From: Vermamoeba vermiformis
Lineage: Eukaryota; Tubulinea; Echinamoebida
Reading direction: 5' to 3'
Assembly (NCBI GenBank): GCA_045837725.1
Contig: JBEWZL010000043.1
Location: forward strand, 124,001-188,000
DNA length: 64,000 nucleotides
The notes under the pieces were generated by a model. That model searched no databases. It saw only the letters and a list, made by a program, of their open reading frames with translations, and had not been told where the DNA came from. Shown here in pieces: positions 1-9,644 of the stretch. The position numbers and the translations under genes were made by a program. Numbering within the stretch: position 1 is the stretch's first letter; every line of letters starts with the position of its first letter.

Positions 1-974
1 TCGCCAGAGTCCATGTATGACTTGAAGTACCAGTCAATGTCGTTGTCCATGTAGGGCACGTAGAGCTCGCTAAGAGTGGCTTGGTAGAGGATTGAACGGC
101 GAGCACCATTGGCAGTCAAAGGATCGGCAAAAGATACGTCAGAAATGGTCATACCAGTGCGGAAGTCCAAGCGGAGGTGCATCTTGAAGCCTTGCCAAGT
201 GAGCACGTGATCGTTCAGAGTGAATGAAGCACCGTCAGGTTGAATAAGTTTGACGTCCTTGACATTGGCACGAGGTGGCACGGCGCCAGCAGTGAAGTCA
301 ATTCCTTGAGCGGAGGGCACAGTGACGGGTGTATTGAAGTTATACTCGAGCACACGACCAGTCAACAAATCTACAGTCAAGCGCAAATGTTCGACAGGTC
401 TGAAGTAGTAGTTGCTAGTGTCGGCAGCTTGGCGGCAAATGATTTCCACGGCACGAGTTCCTTCTTCGAAATCCATTCCGAACTGACCTCCACGAGCGGC
501 AGGCGAGCAGACCAAGGTAGAAGGGTCAATTCCACGGTTCAAAAATTCCATAACAACGGTCATGTTAACAATGTCAGGTGCTGTCAAAGTTTGAATGAGT
601 TCAGCGTATGTGAATCCAGGTTGTCCCTTTGACGAGTCGATCCATTTCCAACTGAGAACCTTGGCTTGAGTGATACTGACGACAGTCTCGTAGTATTGAT
701 TAGCAGGAGATTTCAGCACGAAGTAGGCGGCACGTTCGAGAGGAGCAGATCCGGGGGTCCAGGCCAAGACTTGTTGCTTAGGAGGTTCTTGAACTTCAAA
801 TGCTTGGAATGACCACGCGGAAGAAATCAAGGGCTGACCATTGACGGTAGCGTTGCGCAAAACTGCAACGGCAAAAGAGATCTCATCCGCAGTGAGAGGA
901 TCCAACGGATGGTATACGGCGTGAATTGAGCTGGTAATGCCCAAAAGGAAGATGATGCTAATCAAGGTATTCAT
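1..974 (-). CDS. Copper amine oxidase (primary-amine oxidase), N-terminal part, runs off the window
   Basis: The intronless minus-strand frame gives about 324 residues and is cut by the window edge. Residues 1-19 look like a signal peptide (MNTLISIIFLLGITSSIHA). They are followed by HPLDPLTADEI, the conserved opening of the N2 domain in copper amine oxidases. Later parts match the N2/N3 domains (EPPKQQVLAW, RAAYFVLKSP) and the start of the catalytic beta-sandwich (LTWQGFKMHLRLDFRTG). Family members oxidise primary amines to aldehydes, releasing H2O2 and ammonia, using copper and a topaquinone made from an active-site Tyr. The Tyr and the copper-binding His residues lie beyond the edge, so activity cannot be judged. 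The signal peptide suggests secretion or a vacuolar/endosomal site. The start is the ATG just before the hydrophobic leader. Confidence 0.9.
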   Translation of the reverse strand, partial: MNTLISIIFLLGITSSIHAVYHPLDPLTADEISFAVAVLRNATVNGQPLISSAWSFQAFEVQEPPKQQVLAWTPGSAPLERAAYFVLKSPANQYYETVVSITQAKVLSWKWIDSSKGQPGFTYAELIQTLTAPDIVNMTVVMEFLNRGIDPSTLVCSPAARGGQFGMDFEEGTRAVEIICRQAADTSNYYFRPVEHLRLTVDLLTGRVLEYNFNTPVTVPSAQGIDFTAGAVPPRANVKDVKLIQPDGASFTLNDHVLTWQGFKMHLRLDFRTGMTISDVSFADPLTANGARRSILYQATLSELYVPYMDNDIDWYFKSYMDSG

Positions 975-1475
975 AGCAATTCTTCCGAGCAGGAGCTAGC
1001 TGATCTGTTGTCGATCTATGAGTAAAAAGTATTGAAACAGAAAAAGAAAAAAATACGAATTTATCGCTGCTGATTTTTGACGTTTGACAAAATAAATGCT
1101 ATTGTGCTCACTTTTGGATTCTCGGCAGATTGTTACGACGTTTCGAAAAAAAAGACAGGGTTATTCCGACGGTTTTGTGGATGCGACTGATGAGTTATTA
1201 CGCAGTGAGGCACGACGTCATAAATCTAACAGTACCTGCAACAACAAATCATATTGCATTAGTAAAGGCGATAAAAAAAAAGAATTATGATTGTGTTTCA
1301 GTATCTTTTTGCGTACCATTTCGACAAAAAAAGAAGTATTCGGAGCACGTGATTTTCAATCTGATGGAAACTCCACGGTGATTAATGACAGTACTAAACT
1401 TTGAAATAAGTATTGACTTGTTGCGGAGTAACATTATTTTTGTTTACCTTTCGACCTCAAACAAGTCCACCAAAC
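975..1475. other. Intergenic, divergent promoter region
   Basis: This gap of about 500 bases lies between the divergently transcribed amine oxidase and PA-domain genes. It holds A-rich runs and short spurious frames only. It should carry promoters for both genes, but I see no specific element. Confidence 0.5.
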
Positions 1476-3382
1476 ATGATCCAAAAACTCTTATTGGCGT
1501 TGTGTATTTGCGCAACGTTATTTTGTGCAGCTGATTCACGGTTGATAATCTTGTCCCCTGAAGAGTTTGCAGCAGACTATGAGACCGCCCAGATATTCTT
1601 TCGAGGTAATACTTTGTCTCGCGTATCAAGCTTTACTAGCTGTAGCTAATGACCAATGATAGATACATTAGTCTTTGAACCTATTAACGGCACGATGGTG
1701 TTAGTTCCACGAGGATTTGAGGATCAAGTCGACGTGCAAGGCAAGATCGCGTTAGTCTCTATACGCTTACCTCACGAGCAAACAATTCGAAACTTGCAGA
1801 ATCGAGGAGCCATCGCCGTTGTTATGGGTGGCTTTACAGGTCAGTTGGTCTTACTGCATCACATCCGTAAAACGAGTTTGACCAAGTTTGACTAACACGC
1901 GGAACAACTCTTCAGGTGTGCCAGGATTTGTGATGTATACTGGCGACAATGGAAATACTTCTGACATAGTTATCCCTATGGTAGAGCTAGCCGATGAGAA
2001 CTGGCAGCTGTTGGTGCCTAATTTAAACAGCTCAGTGGATCTGCGCGTGATTGTGACTGCGGAAGGTACGCCGAAAAGTTCCGGAACATGGCCAAAATCA
2101 TAAACTGAAACAAAAGTTTAATATTTGCGAATGTGACACCCTCAACTTACGGATAAATTGTAGAAGGCAATGCATGGCGTGATGTTCTGGCGAGCCCGTG
2201 GATGTACGTTATTCAGATCTCGATCGGTTTGCTGGCTATATCGTGCGTCATCGTTGCGTCCATTCAACTGCATAGATTCGTCAAAAATGACGACGGCAAG
2301 CTGATGTTCCATATCCCGCAAGTGTGCCTTTTGCTGAACATACTTTCTAATCTCGGTAAGCCAATCTGATCAAATTTCGATTCACTTAAAAATAAGAGAA
2401 AAATTTTGTCTCACATAATTGATATTTATAGATATAAAATCTACAGTACTATTAAATTTGGACGCGATTAAATTTTAAATGGCCCAAACTAAAATCAAAC
2501 GATCTCGCCAAGTTTACCGCCCTTACCTTGACTAATACATTTCAAATGTGCAGAACGAATCGTCATGATTGTAGATCCGCAAGGAACTCGTCAGGTTTAC
2601 GATAGATTGGGAAACACGATCATGGTCCTGCTTCACGTTCCTTTAACGTTGATTCCGTGCTTGCTCGTAACATTTTACTGGTATGTTACAGTTCATTATA
2701 TTGCTTACAAGTGTATGATTCGTGTTTAAAAGCTCGAGTAATTAATTTAATTTTTCAGGCACGAAATTTTGAACCGCCAATCAATTATTATCAACAGAGG
2801 CATTAAGAAGGCTCGTATTCCTTTCATCATATTAAGCATATTCATCTTTGCGTTCGAAATTACGTTCTCAACTCTCCGTGGTCTCGACCTTGGATTGCAA
2901 AATTTGATGTTGCTTATTATGGTCATCATCTACATAGTTGTTTCCGTCGGCATCTCCATATTTTACTTCATTACCTCTATTAGAGTCCTTTTACGCATGA
3001 GAACTAGCACTAGAACGAGACACGTCCACATGAAACGAGTAAGATCAACGGCACCTACGGAAGTTTTAGTTCTAACGCTTTATTATTCTTATAGACCACG
3101 AAAAGGATCGTTGTTACGAGTGCCTGCTTAGTATTGTTCTGCGTTTCATTGATTATGCTCGCTCCTTTGGCACAATTCCCTGTTGGATTCGCTTTCGACC
3201 TTTGGTTCGTCATCTTCAGCTGTGCTTGTCTATCCATGTCAAATATATTGTCTTTCACTCCTCCTCCTAAATCAACTTCGAGTGTATCGAGTGGAAAGAC
3301 GCAGAAGAAGTCTGCCAGTGAGAATCCAGGAATGACTATGGACACGCTGCCGACTGATACGACTGCCGAGTCTAAAGCTTAA
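1476..3382 (+). CDS. PA-domain multi-pass membrane protein, receptor-like
   Basis: The first exon (1476-1605) encodes a signal peptide (MIQKLLLALCICATLFCAADS). Exons from 1663 and 1915 encode a protease-associated (PA) type domain, with VQGKIALVSIR and NRGAIAVVMGGF, the usual PA core pattern. The remaining exons encode several hydrophobic helices (for example YVIQISIGLLAISCVIV, IPFIILSIFIFAFEITF, LLIMVIIYIVVSVGISIFYF) and a Ser/Thr-rich cytosolic tail. The layout of a lumenal or extracellular PA domain followed by about seven TM helices resembles a receptor-like family that is expanded in amoebae; the ligand is unknown. Introns are short with clear GT-AG ends, although some junctions in the TM part are approximate. 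It could instead be a non-signalling membrane protein. Confidence 0.75.
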
Positions 3383-3498
3383 TAGAACTTGTATTTTATA
3401 TAACTACCAAACAATAAATGACACGTGTGTGACGTTTATAAACCTGAAAATGTGCAGATCTTCAATTCAATTTTTGTTCGTCCAGGTGTAAACAATAA

Positions 3499-5007
3499 AT
3501 GGAACACTTGACCTTAACAATTGCTGAATACATCGAAAAAATAATCAGCACTGAACCTCGTAAGCAATCCACGTTGTATCCCACTAAACTGATCGATCCC
3601 ATTTTGTTAGAAAGTGATTTGACCGAGCTAGTTAGTTTTCATCCGATATTTTGCCAATCTGTGGAACTTATTAAGTTGATTCACGCGAGATATCCTTTTT
3701 TTGAAGGTAGATCCGATTGATTAATTATAATCTTATTTATTTTTCTTTAACTACCAATCACGCTATTATTAATTTCAAAAAATGAAAGTAAATTGTATTC
3801 TTATAGAGCGCCTCTTGTAAGGTTAGTATTTTCAAGTCAAATATTACTAAAATTGAAATAATTTTTGTTGATTGACTAGGCTCGGTGCTTGCGTTTTACG
3901 GTGCATAAAGTTCTTGTGGAGTCAAAATATTGATTTATTATATCATAATGGAGGAGATGCATTGCTTACGAACCTCTTGGAAGATTATAACAAATATCAT
4001 CCAAAAGCATGCGAAGCAGTAATGGGTGGTTTTGACCGAATGAAAAGTGGTGATTATGGCCCAAAATTAGTTTGCATTCCTCCAAAGCCTGCCGTATTAG
4101 TCACTGACAGCGATAGAACGAAGCCGCTCTTGGAAATTTCAACCGAGGAGATTGCAAGGCAGATCACGCTCTTAGACTGGGAATTTTTTTCTTCGATAAG
4201 TGGCTTAGCTGTCATTTACGAAGTTCAAAAAGATTTTTCCCCCGCGATGAGTTGCGAACGCGATCCACTTGAAAAACAAGCCGAAAATATCACCAAACTG
4301 CGACAACAATCGTTGAACTTGACAAATATGGTCATTGGAAGCATTTTAGACTCGAGTACCATCGAAGAATGCAAACCAAAAGTGTCAAAGTTCGATAAAC
4401 TCGCTCAACACTTGCTCGAACTGAACAATTTGAACTCGTACATGGCTGTTGTGGACGCGTTGGAGTCATTTTACGTCCATTCACTCAATATAACGGAGGT
4501 AAGTCGGCACTAAAAGTGACACTTTGACACCAACTGAATGACATTCGCACAAATTCGAGCAAATAATGATACGTCAAAGTGGCTATTAACGAAAATTTAA
4601 TTGTCAACTCTTCTTGCACTAACTTTCTTTTGAAGATTACCAGGAAAAGTTCGGACGTAGCTCCGATATTCACTAATAAAGAAAACTCATCAACTTTGGA
4701 CCCGCCTATCGTATGGCCTCTAGGCGACTCAGGTCATTGGAAAGACGTTTATTTCCACAATATACGGAACATATTGTATGACCCTTGCCGCCCTCTCTTC
4801 CATAACAACAAAATCAATTTCAACGCTGTTGAAGAATTGCGACGGGCCGCGCAGAAAATGGACTACTGGCAGTCTAGGGGGTACAACTTGCAATCCGCTC
4901 CTTGGCTTCAAGACAAAATTTTGCTCGAACAAGCGTACTACAAACAAAGTAATTTTTTTGAGCAATATCAAATGCTTCGTAATTTAGTCAAGGTGTCAAC
5001 GAAATAA
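3499..5007 (+). CDS. RasGEF (CDC25 homology) domain protein
   Basis: Splice phases close exactly over four exons: 3499-3706, 3807-3816 (10 nt), 3880-4498 and 4636-5007, giving 402 residues. The centre has the CDC25 signatures TEEIARQITLLDWEFFSSI and LTNMVIGSIL, followed by KVSKFDKLAQHLLELNNLNSY. The C-terminal part ends with a recognisable RasGEF tail (YNLQSAPWLQDKI). The N-terminal 80 or so residues may be a short RasGEF-N-like helical segment. The protein should load GTP on a Ras or Rap GTPase at a membrane. No PH, DH or LisH domain is visible, so it is a small, minimal exchange factor. The middle of the catalytic domain (KENSSTLDPPIVWPLGD) is divergent. The acceptor at 4635 follows an ACTAAC branch site and a pyrimidine run. 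Confidence 0.85.
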
Positions 5008-5182
5008 AGTTGACACGTGACATTCCGAGCGATTCTTAGTAGCTTTTTGACATTTAAGTAGGTAGCATGAAGGCAGTAAATCACACCGAGGAATTACTGA
5101 CCGGAAAGTAAAGTAAGATAACGCAGCTGATACGAGTAAGTTTTAAAACACCCAAATACGTTTATTAAGTTGATGAAAAAAA

Positions 5183-6059
5183 TCAATAGAACGCAATAAC
5201 GCTAATAATAATTGCAGATGATAGCAAGAAGGATAACCGGTGCGCAGCGCTAGTTTTTGCTGTATTGCTTGTTGTAACTGGTACATTGCTTGCGACCGGC
5301 CTGGCTAACGGCGATGAAAAAATCGGCTGACTTGAGCTTTGAGGCTCGCTAGTCACCGGCGGATTGACTGGCACAGCGACAGGTGCTACTGGCGGAGCAG
5401 GGGCGCAAGTAGGCTTGGCATTGAGATCGATCTTGGGAATGTACGTACACCCCTCGTTCTTGTATACTAGACCCACGTAGTTCGTGCCGTTTTCGCAATC
5501 GGATCTAGTCGGGTAAGTGTCAACGATGAACTCGTTGTTGTCGGTGCACTCTCTATATGATGATATGATGTAGTCATTGTCTAAGAAGCATACACCAGGC
5601 GGTGCTAAACAAAAATTAGTCCCAGCACGGGCGAACCCGTTTGGTAAATACCTGCAACTGCTGATACGTATGGCATGGGCTGAGTTGAAACACAATCCGC
5701 GTCCATTCGGGCATGGGTGTAAAAACGGGCTACGCGGGTAGGAAGATTTTCGGGCGAGACTGGATCGTCGAAAACACATTCAGTCTTAACGTAATATTCA
5801 TTTTTTGCGGTGCAATCGGGATAAGAAGTTAGGCAATTACCACTAAAGGTCTGAAATAATGTTGTCCAATAAATCAGTTGATTTTGTTAAATGAAGTTAA
5901 AAAAAATTGAATTCTTACCGGTATTATTGTGATGCCAACACCTCCCGTTGGAATTGTGCAATTGTCGTCACTGTATGTTCTCATAATCTGATAGGCTAGC
6001 GGAAGTTGACTGGACACCAATCCGACAGCAACGATGAGAATCAATACTCCTTGGTGCAA
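5183..6059 (-). CDS. Secreted Cys-containing protein with a Pro-rich stalk and GPI-type tail
   Basis: Three exons (5919-6059, 5652-5850, 5183-5604) join in phase to 253 residues. Residues 1-17 form a signal peptide (MHQGVLILIVAVGLVSS). The ectodomain has regularly spaced Cys residues in two similar blocks, each with a TYSDDNC-like or YRECTDNNEF-like pattern, which suggests an internal duplication. It is followed by a stalk rich in Ala, Pro and Val (APPVAPVAVPVNPPV) and a Ser-rich linker. The C-terminus is a hydrophobic helix ending the protein (SFLLSSAIIISVIAFY), as expected for a GPI-attachment signal. I do not recognise the ectodomain family. The stalk motif resembles the much larger Pro-Val repeat at 54.3-55.9 kb. 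A surface or adhesion role is inference. Confidence 0.75.
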
Positions 6060-6615
6060 TAGTATAGCCTGTCAATGATTAGTACTTCGTAATGATTATT
6101 TGGGTATTAATACCATAGCAATTGTGGTCTTATATCGTGAGTAAAACGTGAACTGAGTGTTTGCAAAAATCTGAAAACTGAACGTTTAGTTATATTTGTG
6201 GAAGACGACTCTTAGTTTTGTAGCATCACAGATCAACACAGGGACTAATCTTGAATCAAGTTCTCTTGTAGCTTAACGCAGATCGAAGTTCGAAATTCGG
6301 CTAGCTATCTTCCTAACGATAAAATTGGGTTGATAATAGTCGGATAACTATTTTAAACAGATATGTAATGTAACTTACATTTTCCGCAGCCAAGACAGAG
6401 CTGTCTTAAAGAGCTGTCCTTCCGACAAGTTGGATGCATTAAATTTCTTCACCTTGCGCTACGAGTCGCACAGCAACAAGTTGCTCTTGCACAGCTGAGC
6501 TGCACTACCAAGCAGTTGCAAAGTTGCCATAATATTCACTTGTCTGGGTAACCGGAAAAGCTCCGTGGACAAAATTTCCTTGCCAGCACTTTGGTTAATC
6601 TTTACGATACTGCTA
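6060..6615. other. Intergenic, divergent promoter region
   Basis: This gap of about 550 bases lies between the divergent GPI-type gene and the PH-like gene. No coding signal or RNA gene is evident. Non-ATG reading continues a little upstream of 6616, but the first ATG in the frame is at 6616. Confidence 0.45.
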
Positions 6616-7602
6616 ATGAACGAAGAGAAAGCGCAGCTGCTGTTGTCGCCCTTCAATAGCAGTAGATTTCGAGATCACGAAGCAAGGGTGGCAGATTTAC
6701 CTTTTGCTTCGCAAGATGTTGTCAAGAAATTATTCAAACGTAATGAAAAAGAGCAAGTGATAATACGACAAGATTTTTGGAGAGCAAACTGGCATCATAT
6801 GACTCTTTTTTGCTTTTCCTTATTAATTTCCGGCTGGATGGTGTTTCTCTCTTTTACAACGAGTAAGTAAATTCCTTCCATCACTGAAAAATGATATAAT
6901 AATTCAATGTAACATATATTAATCCTTGGAATAATTTTAGAATTTACTCCAGTCAAAGATCCAGAAAGTAAGATCGAAATCTGACCGTTTCATACGTAGT
7001 ACTAATTAATTTTCCTATTTAGTCGTTATATTTTGGACTTATAATTTCGCGTACGGCATTTGGCTCATTGTGAAAGCAGTCCTGTGCCGAAGATCATTTA
7101 TTATTTTAACGAATAAACGATTAATTATGTGGAACGGTAAGGACCGCTTATTGGCATAATTACGATAAATATCCCTATTTTGCGAGAAATAGAGGCATCT
7201 AATATCTTGACAATTTAGGAGCCCAAGAAATATCGAAAATTCTGTATTCAGACATAATTGAAGTGACTTACCGCGTGAACTGCTGCGGACGAGGTAATTC
7301 ATATATGAGAATAGCTTATACTAATATTTATAGTATTATAATGTGATTACGTCGAAATTTTGGATTTTGAAACCATTGTTGATCTGCTACTTTTAGACGT
7401 TTACATCCGATACGACGATGAGCCACGTACCCTCCGATTATTTGCTGTTGATATGGCCGAGTGGGTCATTAATCAGATCAACTTTATGCGACGGCAGCAT
7501 TGGGAGGATACGAGTGGCGTTGGTTCAAATCCAGGTTCGATCTCGAATTTGAATTCGAAGAACAGTCTGCTTGTGCCTGACGAATATGAAGACTACGTGT
7601 AA
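6616..7602 (+). CDS. Two-TM membrane protein with bacterial-type PH-like domain
   Basis: Five exons (6616-6862, 6941-6967, 7023-7136, 7219-7293, 7397-7602) join in phase to 222 residues. The N-terminal 65 residues are soluble. Two hydrophobic segments follow (MTLFCFSLLISGWMVFL and VIFWTYNFAYGIWLIVKAV) and then a beta-rich segment containing FIILTNKRLIMWNG, SKILYSDIIEVTYR and LFAVDMAEWVINQINFM. The TNKRL strand and closing amphipathic helix are typical of PH-like (DUF304/YdbS-like) membrane proteins. The last 35 residues are Ser/Asn-rich and end acidic. A role in membrane association or lipid binding is inference. The second exon is only 27 nt. The last intron ends in CTACTTTTAG, which removes an otherwise open frame upstream. 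Confidence 0.65.
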
Positions 7603-7999
7603 ATAGAATTGCGAAATAACGATAAGTAAATGGAATTACTATATTTGACAATCTCTTAAGAAGACTCAACTGATCAGGAAGAAAAAAACTAAAAAAAGCC
7701 TGAAGGCAAAGAGGAACGAGGTTCAGCCGCAGAGCCTCAGTGCTGCCGAATCCGTGAAAACGAGACGAGACCAATGCCCACGACTTGAATTCAATCAGTG
7801 CTGGCACCAACAGCGAGAACCTCGATGAAAACTCGCTTCGTTCAAGCCAAGAACACGTGTAAATATTCTTAGCGACCCAAATGTAAATTAATTCCTTCAT
7901 TGTGTGAATATGATAAAAATAGGTCAAACAGTAGACGGTTTTTTCATTTTGACTCACAGCGTATTATATTAGATTATTACTCGTTGCTTGATATCAACT
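7603..7999. other. Intergenic region, no supported gene
   Basis: This stretch of about 400 bases lies between two plus-strand genes. It includes a Lys/Ser-rich open stretch around 7640-7860 without a start codon or splice context, and an antisense frame that overlaps the previous gene. It probably holds the 3' UTR of the PH-like gene and the promoter of the deacylase gene. Confidence 0.4.
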
Positions 8000-8831
8000 A
8001 TGCCTGGAGTTCGAGTTATCATTCAGCAATGCAGCGAGGCGAGCATTCTCGTTGTAAGATCAGATCGAGTCTGGTAGTTAGGCGATCTGGATTAATGTCT
8101 TTTGGTTAGGATAACAAAGATAAATGGGAACATATTAAAGAAGGAATTATTATCTATTTAGCCTTTATGAAAGAAGCGACAAATGAGGCAATTGACGAAG
8201 CAAGTAAGAATTTCAATTTACACTAATTCTAAAAAATACGCCAATCACTCCACGTTAAATATACACCTACGCAAACAACAAATATGACGTTATAATAATT
8301 AAGCAAATTTGTAATACCTACATCCAGAGAAATAAATTGAGAATCTCTATCCAATCCGACGATTAATCATATTTTGTACTTCATAGTTACTACTATTCTT
8401 AATTTGAAGCTGGTATATGATCCTGATACAACAAAGAACGCATCAGTCCTAGATCTCGGAGCTGACGTGCTAATTATTCCTCAAGCTTCACTAGCAGGAA
8501 AAATTAAGCAAAAAACTACTCAGTAAGATCATATATATCCTTTTTAAATTATATTATCGGTTTAATCTCGCATTTCAAGTTATTTTAAACGAATATTTTT
8601 TGACTTACAGCGGATCTGATCCAGTTTTTCAGATACCACGGACTTATTGACAAAGAAGTTGGTGCTGATATGTACAAAAAATTCGTGGAAATTGTTACAG
8701 AACGCGTGAACAAAGCAGCGGAGTCGGAGAATGCGAAGAAAAAAGGTACAGTGAAGTGTGGCACTTACGGCAACAGACAAGGCTTGAAATTCGTTAGTGG
8801 AGGACCATTTACGCACCAATTGGAATTTTGA
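8000..8831 (+). CDS. DTD2: ATD/DTD2-type D-aminoacyl-tRNA deacylase
   Basis: Four exons (8000-8053, 8110-8203, 8387-8522, 8633-8831) sum to exactly 160 codons plus stop. The product follows the animal ATD protein (human DTD2/C14orf126) along its length: an opening VIIQQCSEASILV, then EGIIIYLAFMKEA, then VLDLGADVLIIPQASLAG, and a C-terminus with CGTYGNRQGLKF and GGPFTHQLEF. DTD-fold enzymes remove wrongly attached amino acids from tRNA. ATD has the PQATLGG-like and GPFTH-like motifs in place of the SQFTL and NGPVT motifs of canonical DTD, and is known to hydrolyse L-Ala mischarged onto tRNA-Thr(G4:U69). Here the motifs read PQASLAG and GGPFTH, so the ATD class is favoured over canonical DTD. 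It should act in the cytosol. The start ATG gives the family's usual N-terminus. Confidence 0.9.
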
Positions 8832-9007
8832 AGCATTGATAAAGGAATATGTTCGTGAGTTTATTTACATTAGACGTCAGTATTACTTTCGCTGATCAGA
8901 TCACGCATCCGGAGATTTCCTTCAGTTGATGCCGGATCAGTATTTCCAAACAAAATTTTAATGCCTCTAGAGTATTATGATCATACAGCCTTAATTTTGG
9001 CAATTCT

Positions 9008-9592
9008 TCAGGCTGACACGTGTCTTTCAAAATATTCTGGTCCGCGAGTGCCAGAAGAGATCCACGCGTCATTCAAAACTTGAAAGTTGTTAGCAAAAAT
9101 GTTATGAATGGCTTCGTTGGTGATATTTTCTTGTGCAAGAATCAGCTTTGTCAATTCGTCTGCTGGATGTCGCGTGGGCAAAGAATGACTTCCAATCATG
9201 TGGGTTGTATAGAGCCATTCATGAAACACCCAGGCATGCGATGTGTTAAATATCTCGCTGCTATTTCCGTCGGCTAAGAATGTTGGTGGCACGTGTATAA
9301 TTTCAGTTGAAGATCTGCATCCGCTTTGATCGGCGAAAATTAATTCGACTTCTGCAGTGTAAGGTTGTTTTACTACATATTTATATTCGGTGATTATTCT
9401 TGACTTTCCTCTTGAATCTTGAACTTCAAAAGGTGGTGCTACGAGGGCTACCAAGCCAAGATCTAATTTTTGAAGGCTAATTTTTATCTTGCCTTCATTT
9501 GTTGCGCTCATTACGAACAAAAATAAATAAAATAACAAAAACAAGATTTTTTTGGTTTTTTTTTTGCTTACGGACTGAAGCATAAATGACAT
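9008..9592 (-). CDS. Hypothetical protein, possibly membrane-anchored or secreted
   Basis: This is an open frame of 194 codons from the ATG at 9592. It has a basic stretch and a hydrophobic segment near the N-terminus (ILFLLFYLFLFVM), then a mixed alpha/beta domain. An alternative start (MSATNEGKIKI) lies 27 codons in, and a GTAAGC directly after the seventh codon could be a splice donor, so the N-terminus is uncertain. Visible elements are VALVAPPFEVQD, a Cys in DQSGCRS, HAWVFHEWLYTTHMIG and a C-terminal STRGPEYFERH-like tail. I do not recognise the family. It ends close to the CCZ1-like gene on the same strand, only about 50 bases from that gene's stop codon. The codon use and lack of stops support a real gene. 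Confidence 0.55.
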   Translation of the reverse strand: MSFMLQSVSKKKTKKILFLLFYLFLFVMSATNEGKIKISLQKLDLGLVALVAPPFEVQDSRGKSRIITEYKYVVKQPYTAEVELIFADQSGCRSSTEIIHVPPTFLADGNSSEIFNTSHAWVFHEWLYTTHMIGSHSLPTRHPADELTKLILAQENITNEAIHNIFANNFQVLNDAWISSGTRGPEYFERHVSA

Positions 9593-9644
9593 TCTATTCT
9601 TTTTCCTATGACAATTAATTCTTTGCGTATACTACGCGTTTTAT

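Noticed and set aside
7500-7545. tRNA B-box-like GGTTCAAATCC and GGTTCGATCTC words
   Set aside because: They lie inside the PH-like coding exon with no matching A-box or cloverleaf.
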